Source: Magnetococcus marinus MC-1
Lineage (GTDB): Bacteria > Pseudomonadota > Magnetococcia > Magnetococcales > Magnetococcaceae
NCBI RefSeq assembly: GCF_000014865.1
Contig: NC_008576.1
Location: 1,827,501 to 1,891,500 of the forward strand
DNA length: 64,000 nt
Reading direction: 5' to 3'
Position 1 is the first letter of the stretch, and each line of letters opens with the position of its first letter. Both the position numbers and the translations under genes were made by a program. Positions 1 through 8,744 of this stretch are shown here, one piece after another. The notes beneath the pieces are model-generated. The model made no database searches and was not told the DNA's origin. It saw nothing but the letters and a program-made list of their open reading frames with translations.

Positions 1-939
1 TATAAGGAGGTAGGGAACCATCCTGCCTTTTCGATTGCGGCCATTTATGACCGTAATCGGGAGCACCAGCTCAAGTTGCAGGAGCAGGGTTTAGGGCACA
101 TGCTCACGGAAAGTGCCGACGCTTTGATTAGCCATCGTAAAGTAGATATGGTGATGGTGGCAACGCAGGTCACGGAACATGCCAATTTGGTCTTTAAATC
201 GTTACAGGCGGGTCGCCATGTTTGGGTTGAAAAGCCCATTTGTGAGCATCGTGACGAAGCCAATGCCATGCGCAAACTGGCCAAAAAAGAGCAGCGTGTG
301 CTGTTTGTGGACCATACTCAGCTCTACTGCCCCGCTTTTGATCGCATTCGGCAGATGGTGCGGGGGGGGGAACTGGGGCGTATTCGACAGGTGCGTACCT
401 GGCGGGCCAACTTTGGCCGCTTTGCCAAGGATAGCGATGTACTGGGGCAGTTGCTCTACCATGATATCTATCTGGTGCAGGCGCTTTTTCCGCAAGTGGA
501 GCTGCTGCGCCTCTCTAGCTCCGGCAGCGATTTAATGATCCATGGACAGTGGGATACGGTCAACTGCTCGGTGATGCTGGCCAATGGGGTGATGGTGGAT
601 ATGATGGCCAGCCTCACCCATCCAGAAAAAGCCCGCAGCATGAGCATCATGGGGGAAAAGGGCGCGTTGGTGTGGGAGGATTCCCCCAACTCCGAGGTGC
701 GCCTCTATCGCCATAAGGTGGAGCGCCATGATTACGGTGAGGCGCTGACGGTGACGTTGGATAAAGAGCCTCTCTGCATTGATCCCCCTTCAACCCCCAC
801 CCCGTTGCAGCGGGCTTTAGACCACATGCTCTCCTCCATACACCGAGGGGAGCAGCCTGAGTCTAGTGTGCCAGAGGCGGTGGAGGTGCTTAACTGGATG
901 CGCCGTATTCGCGGTATCTGTGCCCACAGTGGCTTTTGA
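1..939 (+). CDS. Gfo/Idh/MocA-family NAD(P)-dependent oxidoreductase (5' truncated by window)
   Basis: The reading frame is open from the first base, so the true start and the N-terminal Rossmann GxGxxG segment lie upstream; 312 residues are visible. The motif WVEKPICEH is the EKP signature of the Gfo/Idh/MocA family, in which the Lys takes part in catalysis and cofactor binding. It is followed by the usual C-terminal alpha/beta domain with a conserved His-Asp pair (LLYHDIYLVQ). Such enzymes oxidise or reduce sugars, inositols or related substrates with NAD(P)H in the cytoplasm; the substrate cannot be told from sequence. The gene ends in front of a terminator hairpin, so it probably closes an operon that begins outside the window and is separate from the molybdenum genes. 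Confidence 0.85.
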   Translation, partial: YKEVGNHPAFSIAAIYDRNREHQLKLQEQGLGHMLTESADALISHRKVDMVMVATQVTEHANLVFKSLQAGRHVWVEKPICEHRDEANAMRKLAKKEQRVLFVDHTQLYCPAFDRIRQMVRGGELGRIRQVRTWRANFGRFAKDSDVLGQLLYHDIYLVQALFPQVELLRLSSSGSDLMIHGQWDTVNCSVMLANGVMVDMMASLTHPEKARSMSIMGEKGALVWEDSPNSEVRLYRHKVERHDYGEALTVTLDKEPLCIDPPSTPTPLQRALDHMLSSIHRGEQPESSVPEAVEVLNWMRRIRGICAHSGF

Positions 940-967
940 GCCCTACGCTGGGATAGGTGAAACGAGA

Positions 968-997
968 GGGGCCTGGGGCAATGCCGGGCCCCTTTTT
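968..997 (+). terminator. Intrinsic terminator after the oxidoreductase gene
   Basis: GGGGCC (968-973) pairs with GGCCCC (987-992), with an inner GGC/GCC pairing, and five T follow. It lies 28 bases after the stop codon. Confidence 0.75.
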
Positions 998-1049
998 CTT
1001 ATGGGATGGGGTGAACAAGCCTTTCCCGGCCTGCTTACTTCCTTTACGC

Positions 1050-1063
1050 TTGATCCGGATCAG
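1050..1063. promoter_or_regulatory. FNR-box-like palindrome, or core of a degenerate TPP (THI-box) element on the minus strand
   Basis: TTGATCCGGATCAG matches the Fnr consensus TTGAT-N4-ATCAA in 9 of 10 fixed positions and lies 66 bases before the chosen moaE-mogA start. Molybdopterin operons are often controlled by oxygen or nitrate, so an Fnr-type site is plausible. The same bases read on the minus strand (about 1027-1065) resemble the 3' half of a TPP riboswitch: ACCTGATCCGGATCA, then GCGTA and GGAAGT. The 5' half with CTGAGA is missing, the conserved TGCC is missing, and there is no minus-strand gene downstream. Confidence 0.4.
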
Positions 1064-1128
1064 GTGCAAACCCCACCATTATGGGTAATGTAGTGAGGTT
1101 GACCGCATACTCTAGCGAGATCTTGGCC

Positions 1129-2211
1129 ATGGATAGCATACGCATACAGACAGAGGATTTTTCGGCGCAGGATGAAGTGGATGCCCTGCTCAAAGCCAAT
1201 CCTAAAATTGGTGGGGTGGTCACTTTTTTGGGTACCGTGCGCGATTTTACCTCATCCGACGCTGTGACCGCGCTGGAGCTGGAACACTACCCAGGTATGA
1301 CCGAACGGGAGCTTGAGCGCATTGTGGCAGCCGCCCACGCCCAGTTTCCTGTCGAGGCGATTCGGGTGATTCACCGGGTTGGTTATCTGGAGGTGGGACA
1401 AAATATTGTTCTGGTGATTGCCGCTGGGCGTCACCGGGCCGAATCGTTTGAAGCCTGCCGCTATGTGATCGACCATTTAAAGGTACGTGCAACCTTGTGG
1501 AAAAAAGAGATCTCCCCCAGTGGTTCGCGCTGGGTAGAGAGCTGCCCCGGTTGCGAGGCCGCAGCCAGCCAATGGGCCGATCTTAAACAAGGGGCCAAAC
1601 ATACCCACGCCGTAAGCGCGGTTGAGGCAGACCATCACCACCACGGCGACCATCAGCACGGCGACCATCAGCACGGCGGCGGCCCGCAACATGGCCATGC
1701 TGAGCATCGGGATCATGGGGCGGCGGTGGCCAGTTGGCCTGGATTGCGGGTGGGGATCGTTACCCTGTCGGATAGCCGTACCCTGGCAACGGATAAAAGC
1801 GGTGATGCCCTTGAGGGCGCGGTGTTGAGCTATGGGGGGCGGGTGGTGCAACGCACCCTGTTGGCCGATGATCAGGCGGTGCTGGCGGCTTGTCTCTGTA
1901 CATGGGCCGATGAGCAGGGGGTGGATGTGATTTTGACCACCGGGGGCACCGGTCCCAGCCCTCGGGATATTACCCCAGAAGCCACCCGTCAGGTGTGCAA
2001 TCGGGAACTCCCTGGATTTGCGGAACTCATACGTGCAGCGGGTATGCAGCAGACCCGCAATGCAGTGTTTACCCGGGGGGTAACGGCGCTGCGTGGGCAG
2101 ACCTTGGTGGTGAACTTGCCCGGCAGCACCCGTGGCGCACTGCACAGTTTGCAAGCGGTTGCGGATCTTATTCCCCATGCCCTAAGAATGGCCGCTGGGG
2201 CAGGCCACTAA
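1129..2211 (+). CDS. moaE-mogA: MoaE-MogA fusion: molybdopterin synthase large subunit joined to molybdopterin adenylyltransferase by a His-rich linker
   Basis: Residues 1-140 are MoaE-like, with the catalytic Lys region VRATLWKKE. Residues about 204-360 are MogA/MoaB-like, with VTLSDSR and TTGGTGPSPRD. MoaE, with MoaD, puts the dithiolene sulfurs into precursor Z; MogA adenylates molybdopterin before metal insertion. Joining a middle and a late step of the pathway in one polypeptide is unusual. The linker (residues 158-196) holds 14 His within 39 residues and could bind metal; that is inference. ATG 1129 is preferred because MoaE proteins start close to the IRIQ strand; an in-frame ATG at 1081 would add 16 unrelated residues. 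First gene of a tightly spaced moa/moe operon. No separate moaD is visible in the window. Confidence 0.9.
   Translation: MDSIRIQTEDFSAQDEVDALLKANPKIGGVVTFLGTVRDFTSSDAVTALELEHYPGMTERELERIVAAAHAQFPVEAIRVIHRVGYLEVGQNIVLVIAAGRHRAESFEACRYVIDHLKVRATLWKKEISPSGSRWVESCPGCEAAASQWADLKQGAKHTHAVSAVEADHHHHGDHQHGDHQHGGGPQHGHAEHRDHGAAVASWPGLRVGIVTLSDSRTLATDKSGDALEGAVLSYGGRVVQRTLLADDQAVLAACLCTWADEQGVDVILTTGGTGPSPRDITPEATRQVCNRELPGFAELIRAAGMQQTRNAVFTRGVTALRGQTLVVNLPGSTRGALHSLQAVADLIPHALRMAAGAGH
1648..1677 (+). repeat. 15-bp tandem repeat in the His-rich linker
   Basis: GACCATCAGCACGGC occurs twice head to tail and encodes two copies of DHQHG. This is direct evidence that the His tract can grow or shrink by slippage. 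Confidence 0.85.
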
Positions 2212-2228
2212 GCCCACAAGGAGAGCCA

Positions 2229-3434
2229 ATGATTGCCTTTGAAGAGGCCCGTGCCCGGGTTTTACAGAGTGTTACCCCCATGCTGCAAAGCGAGATGGTG
2301 CCGGTGCATGAGGCGCTGGGGCGGGTATTGGGGCAAGGGGCGGTGGCTGAATTTGCCGTGCCCAACCATGATAACTCCGCCATGGATGGTTACGGTATTC
2401 GCCATGCCGATTTGCACCCGCAAGATGCGGTAACACTGCATGTGTGTGCCGATCTGCCCGCAGGCGATCGCTTGAGCCAAGCCATCGGCGCGGGCCAAGC
2501 GGTGCGCATTATGACCGGTGCCCCGATCCCGGCGGGGGTGGATTGTGTGGTCATGCAAGAGGTGGTGCAGCGGGTTGGCGATCAGGTAACGATCCCCGCT
2601 GGGCAGGCTCTGGGCCAGAATATTCGTCCTGCGGGTGAGGATATTGCCAAGGGCGCTCTCTATTTAAACAAGGGGGTGCGCCTAACCCCTGCCCAACTCG
2701 GTTTGTTGACCTCAATGGGACAGACCAGCGTGGCGGTGTTCAAACGGCCCCGCGTGGCGGTGTTGAGCACCGGTAATGAGGTGGTTCGTGTGGGGAACCC
2801 TCTACGACCGGGACAGGTCTACGATAGCAACCGGACCACCCTGCTTACCGCGCTTCAGGCGTTAGGGGTGGAGGTGGTGGATTTGGGCTTGGTCCGAGAT
2901 GACCGGGCGGCCATCCGTGAGGCCCTGGAGCGTGGCGCGAGCCAAGCCGATGCGGTGATTAGCTCGGGCGGCGTATCGGTGGGGGATTATGATCTGGTCA
3001 AGGCGGTGCTGCAAGAGCTGGGGCAGATCGACTTTTGGAAGGTCAATATGAAACCGGGTAAACCCCAGGCTTACGGTACCCTGGGGCAAGCCCGTTTTTT
3101 TGGTCTGCCGGGTAATCCTGTCTCGGCGCTGGCGGTGTTTTTGTTGGTGGTGCGACCGGCACTCTTAAAAATGATGGGGGTGGCCGAGTATGTGCCGCCC
3201 CTGCTCAGACTGCCGCTGTTGGAGGGGCGTTTGCGCAAAAAAAATAATCGGGTCGATTTTCAGCGCGGCCTTATCCGCTATGATGCCCAGCAGCCGGGGG
3301 TTGTCTCCACCGGTGGGCAGGGCTCGGGCATGCTCTCCAGCATGGCCGCCGCGGACTGTTTTATCGTTCTACCTGCCGAGGCGGTTGATTATGCCCCTGG
3401 AGAGCTGGTCACGGTTCAACGCATCGACTATTAA
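2229..3434 (+). CDS. moeA: Molybdopterin molybdenumtransferase MoeA
   Basis: 401 residues, the usual MoeA length. MoeA inserts molybdate into adenylated molybdopterin, the step after MogA. Visible family motifs in order are NSAMDGYGI near the start, MTGAPIPAGVD, VLSTGNEVV with YDSN (the MoCF-like substrate pocket), SSGGVSVGDYD, MKPGKP and GLPGNPVSA. The start at ATG 2229 has an AAGGAGAG Shine-Dalgarno sequence and lies 17 bases after moaE-mogA. The enzyme is cytosolic. Its position directly after the MogA domain fits the substrate hand-over known between MogA and MoeA. Confidence 0.96.
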   Translation: MIAFEEARARVLQSVTPMLQSEMVPVHEALGRVLGQGAVAEFAVPNHDNSAMDGYGIRHADLHPQDAVTLHVCADLPAGDRLSQAIGAGQAVRIMTGAPIPAGVDCVVMQEVVQRVGDQVTIPAGQALGQNIRPAGEDIAKGALYLNKGVRLTPAQLGLLTSMGQTSVAVFKRPRVAVLSTGNEVVRVGNPLRPGQVYDSNRTTLLTALQALGVEVVDLGLVRDDRAAIREALERGASQADAVISSGGVSVGDYDLVKAVLQELGQIDFWKVNMKPGKPQAYGTLGQARFFGLPGNPVSALAVFLLVVRPALLKMMGVAEYVPPLLRLPLLEGRLRKKNNRVDFQRGLIRYDAQQPGVVSTGGQGSGMLSSMAAADCFIVLPAEAVDYAPGELVTVQRIDY

Positions 3435-3443
3435 GGAAACGCT

Positions 3444-3935
3444 ATGGGCAACCTGACCCATTTTGATGAAAACGGGGCCTCCCGTATGGTGGATGTCACC
3501 GAAAAACCGGCCACCGAGCGGGTCGCTGTGGCGGCAGGAGAGATCACCATGCGCCCACAAACCCTAGATCGCATTCTGCGTAAAGGGTTTGAAAAGGGGG
3601 ATGTGCTGGAGGTTGCCCGTCTGGCAGGGATCATGGCCGCTAAAAAGGTGGATGGCTTGATCCCCTTGTGCCATCAAATCAACCTAACGTCGGTCAAGCT
3701 CGCCTTTCAACCCGACGAGGCCCACAGCCGCGTGGTTATTACCGCCCAGGTTAAGTGTACCGCCCCAACTGGGGTAGAGATGGAGGCACTTACGGCGGTA
3801 AGTGTAGCCGCATTGACCATCTACGATATGTGTAAGGCGATGGATCGGGAGATGGTGATTGGGGCGGTGCGCTTGCTGGAAAAATCGGGTGGGCGCAGTG
3901 GTCACTTTGTGCGTGATGCTCAGGATAGGGAATAA
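3444..3935 (+). CDS. moaC: Cyclic pyranopterin monophosphate synthase MoaC
   Basis: 163 residues. MoaC converts 3',8-cyclo-7,8-dihydro-GTP, the MoaA product, to cyclic pyranopterin monophosphate. Diagnostic motifs are [50 protein letters not shown] and KSGGRSG; the conserved KMDR-like Asp and the C-terminal Lys of the active site are present. It starts 9 bases after moeA with an AAGGAAA ribosome-binding site and is followed 5 bases later by moaA, so the two early-step enzymes are almost certainly translated from one message. Confidence 0.97.
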
Positions 3936-3940
3936 CCGCC

Positions 3941-4921
3941 ATGCCCTTGGTGGACCGTTTTAACCGCACCATCTCCTATCTGCGCGTCTCTGTGAGTGAG
4001 CAGTGCAATATGCGCTGCAACTACTGTCGCGTGCCCGAACAAGAGAGCCAGTTACGGGAACAGTGGCTGAGCTTTGCCGAACTGAGCCGACTGCTGGCAC
4101 GCTTTGCCCAGTTGGGTATAGGCCGCTTTCGTTTGACCGGTGGTGAGCCCCTGGTGCGTAAAGATTTGGCGCAACTGGTAGCCGGGCTGCACCAATTGGC
4201 GGGGGTCGAGGAGATCTCCCTCTCCACCAACGGTCTGCTTTTGCCTCGCTTTGCCAAGGCTTTAAAAGAGGCTGGCATTGCGCGGGTCAATATCTCTCTG
4301 GATAGCTTGGACCCGAGCGGGTTTCAAAAAATTTGTGGGGATGTGGGTTCGCCAGATGAGGTCAAGGCGGGCATCTTGGCTGCCCTTGAGGCAGGTTTGA
4401 CCCCCGTTAAGGTCAATATGGTGGTGATGGGCGGGGTCAACGATCATGAGATCCCCCACATGGTCACCTTTGCCCGCGAGCATGGTTTAACCCTGCGTTT
4501 TATTGAAACCATGCCCATTGGCAAGGCTGGGCAGCAGGTGATGGGCAGCTATCTCTCCAGTGATGCCATTTTGGAGCGGGTGCGGCAGGCGGTGGGGGCG
4601 CAAGCCTTAATCCCCATCACCGGTTTTAAGGGGCCAGGGCCGGCCTGCTACTACCGTATTGGGGATGCTGAGGTAGGGGTGATCTCGGCCATGTCCCGCC
4701 ACTTTTGCGACACCTGTAACCGCATGCGGCTTACCGCCGACGGTCACTTGGTGCTCTGCTTGGGGCAGCAGGATCGGGTGGATCTTAAAACGCCCCTGCG
4801 GGAGGGGGCAAGCGATGCCCAATTGGATGAAATCATTCTGACCGCCGTGCAGGCCAAGCCCAAAGCGCACGACTTTTTACAGAGTGCCTCGCCCCATGCC
4901 ATGACGGCCCTGGGGGGGTAA
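3941..4921 (+). CDS. moaA: GTP 3',8-cyclase MoaA (radical SAM)
   Basis: 326 residues. The first reaction of molybdopterin synthesis: SAM-dependent radical cyclisation of GTP. The N-terminal radical-SAM cluster motif CxxxCxxC is at C22, C26 and C29. The C-terminal second cluster uses C256, C259 and C273 (FCDTCNRMR ... LVLC). The protein ends in Gly-Gly, the conserved tail needed for activity in this family. The GGEPL motif for SAM binding is also present. It is the last + strand gene of the operon and converges on moeB with only 30 bases between the stop codons. Both clusters are oxygen-sensitive, which fits possible Fnr-type control upstream of the operon. Confidence 0.97.
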
Positions 4922-4951
4922 GCAGGGGTGCCGCATACGCTGTGTGGAGGC

Positions 4952-5704
4952 TCAGCCACCACAGACCGGGCAGTGTGCCTGGGCACGCATGGTCATGCTG
5001 TAAAAGCGCCAACTGTGTAGATCGACAAAGGTGACACGCTGAAGATTTTCCTCAGAGAGCCCCACCAACTGACGAATGACCTCGGCTGCTTGCAGGGTGC
5101 CGATCACCCCAGCGGCAGGACCCAACACACCGCTACGGGCGCAGGGTTGCAGCGCATCCATCGCCTCGGTTGGCGGGTAGAGGCAGCGATAGCAGGGCAG
5201 ACCGGGGCGAAAACCGGCAAAGGCCGCCACTTGCCCTTCCCAACCCATCACCGCACCACTGACCAATTTTTTCTGTTTTTCCACGCATAGGGCGTTAATG
5301 GCGTAGCGGCTGGTAAAATTATCGGTGGCATCCACCACCAGATCGGCAGCTTCAATGGCCAGGGCCAGGGCTTCGCCCTCCAGCCGTAGGGGCAGGGGGG
5401 TGATGTTAATATCGGGGTTGATGGCCCTCAGGGTGGTGGCTGCCGATTCACTTTTATTCTCTCCGCAACGGGCGGTGGTGTGGATAACCTGCCGTTGTAA
5501 ATTGGAGAGTTCTACCGTGTCGGCATCGGCCAGGGTGAGTTGTCCAACCCCACTGGCGGCCAAATAGAGTGCTACCGGTGAACCCAAGCCACCGGCCCCC
5601 ACAATTAATACATGAGCCGCTAATAGCGCCTGTTGACCATGACCGCCAACATCTTTGAGCAGAAAATTACGGGCATAGCGTTGCAGTTGCTCATCGCGAA
5701 ACAT
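4952..5704 (-). CDS. moeB: Molybdopterin-synthase adenylyltransferase MoeB / ThiF-HesA family
   Basis: 250 residues. MoeB adenylates the C-terminal Gly-Gly of MoaD (ThiF does the same to ThiS), activating it for sulfur transfer. Seen: nucleotide-binding GAGGLGSPVALYLA, the DxDxVELSNLQRQ segment with the catalytic Arg, DATDNF, and the Zn-binding pairs CYRC and CPVC at the very C terminus. MoeB is favoured over ThiF from the neighbouring moa/moe genes, although no MoaD gene is in the window; an E1-like role for ThiS or another sulfur carrier cannot be excluded. Its start is preceded by the terminator of the upstream repressor gene, so it has its own promoter. Confidence 0.88.
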   Translation of the reverse strand: MFRDEQLQRYARNFLLKDVGGHGQQALLAAHVLIVGAGGLGSPVALYLAASGVGQLTLADADTVELSNLQRQVIHTTARCGENKSESAATTLRAINPDINITPLPLRLEGEALALAIEAADLVVDATDNFTSRYAINALCVEKQKKLVSGAVMGWEGQVAAFAGFRPGLPCYRCLYPPTEAMDALQPCARSGVLGPAAGVIGTLQAAEVIRQLVGLSEENLQRVTFVDLHSWRFYSMTMRAQAHCPVCGG

Positions 5705-5720
5705 GGTAAATTCCCGTTAG

Positions 5721-5760
5721 CAAAAGGCCGCCATGTAGGGCGTTACATGGCGGCCTTTTG
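5721..5760 (-). terminator. Strong intrinsic terminator between the repressor gene and moeB
   Basis: Two perfect 17-base arms (5721-5737 and 5744-5760) with a six-base loop and A/T runs on both sides. It can end the minus-strand repressor transcript before moeB. Confidence 0.85.
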
Positions 5761-5890
5761 GTGTCGATAGGGGCGGGGCGGCGTGAAACCGCCCTCAAGC
5801 TAAGGCATGCAACGCCCTAGGAGAGCCCTTGCCCTATTATATCAAGGCGTCCAGATGCCTTGGTGCAGCCCTGATGCGCAGGGTAAACCC

Positions 5891-6553
5891 TTATTCGTAC
5901 TCTTTATACTTGCTCACCACCACGCCACAGATCTTAGCGGCTTCTTCCATAGGCATAATGGGATAGCGTGGGTTAACGGGCTTGAGATAGCGGCGTCCGC
6001 CATCCACCGCCAGTTGTTTAAAGGTGACATCGTTCTCCATGGGCAAAAAGACCACCACATAGTGGTTATTTTTAGGCTCCATTTCGGGGTCCACTACAAT
6101 GATATCCCCTTCGGAGAACTCCGTGGACATGGAATCCCCTTGCACCTTCAACGCAAAAGAGCGGTTGCTGGCAAAGTGAGGCACTGGCGCGTGTCCCAAT
6201 GGGGTGTCGGTCTCCATGGACTCTTTATCATCGGGCCAAAATTTGGCGTCGCCCCAAGAAATGACCGGTGCTTGCAGGAAATCCATAGCACCAGTGTAGT
6301 AAGGAGCACCAATATCCGAGGCTTGATGGGCGCCACGGGAGCCGCCTAAAATCATATCCCCTTCGCCGGTTTCCAGCCAGATGGGATTGACGCCACAAGC
6401 GAGTGCAATGGCGACGGTACGACGTGATGAACGGGAACGCCCGCACTCCAATTTATGGATGGCGGTTTGGCTGATGTCCACCCGATCAGCCAGCTCTTTT
6501 TGAGTAAAACCCGCATATTCACGGGCGGTACGGATACGATCTTTGAGTGTCAT
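5891..6553 (-). CDS. XRE-family repressor with S24 (LexA/CI-like) peptidase domain, probably not self-cleaving
   Basis: 220 residues. Residues 5-60 form an XRE helix-turn-helix (FTQKELADRVDISQTAIHKLE). Residues 95-210 form an S24 domain with nucleophile S141 (VQGDSM) and Lys K179 (DVTFKQL), the catalytic dyad of LexA, UmuD and phage CI. In P22 C2-like repressors the scissile Ala-Gly follows PVISW (ISWVQAG); here the equivalent is ISWGDAK, so the Gly is Lys. That suggests cleavage is altered or lost (inference). Family members repress prophage or SOS-type genes. No phage genes are nearby; the 1.2 kb upstream is gene-poor. Direct targets are unknown, and the repressor may control only itself. 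Confidence 0.85.
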   Translation of the reverse strand: MTLKDRIRTAREYAGFTQKELADRVDISQTAIHKLECGRSRSSRRTVAIALACGVNPIWLETGEGDMILGGSRGAHQASDIGAPYYTGAMDFLQAPVISWGDAKFWPDDKESMETDTPLGHAPVPHFASNRSFALKVQGDSMSTEFSEGDIIVVDPEMEPKNNHYVVVFLPMENDVTFKQLAVDGGRRYLKPVNPRYPIMPMEEAAKICGVVVSKYKEYE

Positions 6554-7789
6554 GGCTTCTACTACATAATTGGAGTTAGCTCTGTAGGCCCGTATGGAGA
6601 GGTTTATCCCTCATGGCAGACGGGCCTGGCGGAATGGGTCAACTTGCCTTAGAAAGGGATTTGACCGCAGCAAGTTTATGCTTCAACGTCTCAACCCCCT
6701 GATGTTTTCAGGGTATAAACAAATCATAGGTGCATGGGTTGGGCTCCAGAGGTACCCCCCCTTTGCACCCATTCAACAACCAACTTTTTGGCACGCAACG
6801 CGTGTTGTTACCCTTGTTTGTCCGTCAAGGTAGCGCCGTTTATCCCAAACTGCGCCAGTTGAAGCCGCAGTGCAGGGGTTGAGAAAGTCATTAAAACGAC
6901 AAAAAAAAGCGACATTTTCTATATGCGTTGATGTGTGACTAAAGAGGTTAGTGCAGCGTGCCAATGTCTTAGAGTGTAAAAAGTTACGCAGAACACCCTA
7001 AAGCATTTACACGATATTGTGTCATATGATTGCGTAAGGGTCTGCTTAAATAACATCATGGTGGAAAGTATCGCATAAAATCCCGATTTAAAATATAAAA
7101 AAAAAGACTTAACAGATAGTTTTATGCCATTTCACGGGGAGCAGCACGGCTTTTTGTCGTATTTTGTATGAATTGTAAGAAAGAATTACCTTTAAGATGT
7201 TCTCATTTTGTCCGTCTATAGGGCGTTCGCGCTGGTTGTTTGCCGGGCAGTTTTGGTTGTTACTCTGTTGTCGAGCGTGGTAATTAACCAAGGGCTGCGA
7301 AGCATCACCTTAATCCCTGTTGCGGCACTGCGTGTTTGCCACGTTTTTTTGGATGGCTGTTTATCAAAAAAATTAGAGTCACGATAAAAAGAGATAGAGT
7401 GAATGTGAAACGATAGCGTGATGGATGAAGTATGCAAGCAAGGTGAGAATATTTTCTTTTTTACCCTAAAGGCTTAGATATATATCAGCGATTACGAACC
7501 GTTACACATGCTGCCTGAAACTTTATTTGATGTCGAGCCAAAAAATTAGATTATATTGAAAAAGTGTATTAAGGATGCCGCGCTTTGCGCGGGCAGATTC
7601 TTGGCTTATGGATTGGTACGCGCTCCAGAACAAGGTCGAAGATTGCCAGTCGAGAGGGTCGTGTATGGTAACTTTACGGGGACACATGCAGAGAGGAAGG
7701 CGCACTGGAAAAGGTAGATAAACAAACCTGTGTAGGGTGAGGCTGTAAACAATAGGGCCATAAACAACAAAAAATGGGTCGGGGGTGCT
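6554..7789. other. 1.2 kb gene-free, A+T-rich stretch
   Basis: No reading frame has recognisable protein features; the open frames are short and have unnatural composition. The middle part (about 6890-7600) is markedly richer in A+T than the flanks and contains many short A or T runs. No tRNA, CRISPR or strong terminator was seen. It separates the S24 repressor from the methyltransferase gene and may hold their promoters. It could be the scar of a decayed mobile element; nothing recognisable remains to prove this. Confidence 0.5.
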
Positions 7790-8365
7790 GTGCAAGGGTT
7801 GTCTGAGGGTGAACTATTTTTGGGGTTGGGTTTCCTGCTGTTTGGGCTTGTGGTGGGGTTGTTGATTGTGTGGTATACCCTGCGAACGGGGGCGCCGCCC
7901 ATGCCCTCTACCCGCACCATGCGGCGGATGTTGGCGGATTTGCTGCCTGCCTATCCGAGTGGATCCATCATTGAGTTGGGTAGTGGGTGGGGGGGGTTGG
8001 CCCAGCAACTGGCCCTTCATTATCCGCAACATCGTGTTTTTGGGTTAGAGCTCTCCCCCCTGCCGTGGCTGTTCAGTTGGGCAAAGAGGCGCGCGCTGGG
8101 GCCGCCAAATTTACGTTTTGTGCGGTGTGATTTCCGCGACCACCCCCTGCATGAGGTGGGTTTGGTCGTCTGTTATCTTAATCCAGAGGTGATGCGCCGT
8201 GTCGAGCCATGGTTACGACAAGGGCTTGCTGCTTCGGCTTGGGTGGTCTGTATCGGGTTTGCGTTGCCCGGCCATAAGCCCGTTAAAACCATAAAAGTGC
8301 CAGATATGCACGCCACCACCCTGTTTCTCTATCAACCCACATCCGGCACGGTATCTGTGGCGTAA
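7790..8365 (+). CDS. Membrane-anchored class I SAM-dependent methyltransferase
   Basis: 191 residues. One strongly hydrophobic helix (residues about 8-30) precedes a Rossmann-type methyltransferase domain with motif I IELGSGWGG (residues about 61-69), followed by an acidic motif II (FGLELS) and a VRCDF motif. The domain is short and lacks a recognisable substrate-specific extension, so the methyl acceptor is unknown. GTG 7790 is chosen because a G-rich ribosome-binding stretch lies just upstream. The 3' end overlaps that of the convergent ArsR gene by 34 bases, so simultaneous transcription would interfere. It is not an arsenite methyltransferase by any motif I can see. Confidence 0.75.
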   Translation: MQGLSEGELFLGLGFLLFGLVVGLLIVWYTLRTGAPPMPSTRTMRRMLADLLPAYPSGSIIELGSGWGGLAQQLALHYPQHRVFGLELSPLPWLFSWAKRRALGPPNLRFVRCDFRDHPLHEVGLVVCYLNPEVMRRVEPWLRQGLAASAWVVCIGFALPGHKPVKTIKVPDMHATTLFLYQPTSGTVSVA

Positions 8366-8718
8366 GGTACCGTTGCGAGTTGATGACGTATTTTTCGGAG
8401 CTTTTTGGTGTCTTGTGCCAGCCATTCATCCTCACAATGGGTGGAGAAAAGACCTTGGATGCACTGTTGTTTCCAATCTGCCAAACTGCCGGACAAAGAG
8501 TAGTAGATCCAAACCCCTTGGCGGCGACGCTCAAGCCAGCCGCTCTTATAGAGCGCGCCTAAATGCCGAGAAACCGTGCTTTGGGGGTGTTTAGTGACCA
8601 GCATGCACTCGTGAACACACATCTCACCGGCGTGGAGCATGAGTAAAAGAAGTCGAACCCGGAGTGGCTCAGAGAGAGCCTTGAAAGATTCTGCAAGGTT
8701 GGTTAATGGATGCGGCAT
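8332..8718 (-). CDS. ArsR/SmtB-family transcriptional regulator
   Basis: 128 residues with the winged-helix pattern of ArsR proteins: LSEPLRVRLLLLML in the first helices, then the recognition helix HPQSTVSRHLGALYKSGWLE and the wing RRRQGVWIYYSL. The helix that carries the As(III)-binding ELCVCDL in ArsR reads EMCVHECML here, so two Cys are kept (CVHEC) but in changed spacing; metal or metalloid sensing is possible, not shown. ATG 8718 is favoured over an upstream frame because TTTGGAGAGAAG stands directly before it. A palindrome 27 bases upstream is a candidate operator. No arsenic resistance genes are near. Confidence 0.85.
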   Translation of the reverse strand: MPHPLTNLAESFKALSEPLRVRLLLLMLHAGEMCVHECMLVTKHPQSTVSRHLGALYKSGWLERRRQGVWIYYSLSGSLADWKQQCIQGLFSTHCEDEWLAQDTKKLRKIRHQLATVPYATDTVPDVG

Positions 8719-8744
8719 CTTCTCTCCAAAAGTATGTTTTGAGC

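Noticed and set aside
1995-2228. In-frame upstream extension of moeA through the end of mogA
   Set aside because: It overlaps the real MogA frame; ATG 2229 has a strong ribosome-binding site and the correct MoeA N terminus.
6594-6833. tRNA-like words (GGCGGAATGGGTCAA) and an open frame near 6600-6830
   Set aside because: No cloverleaf with an acceptor stem and T-loop could be drawn; the frame has no protein features.
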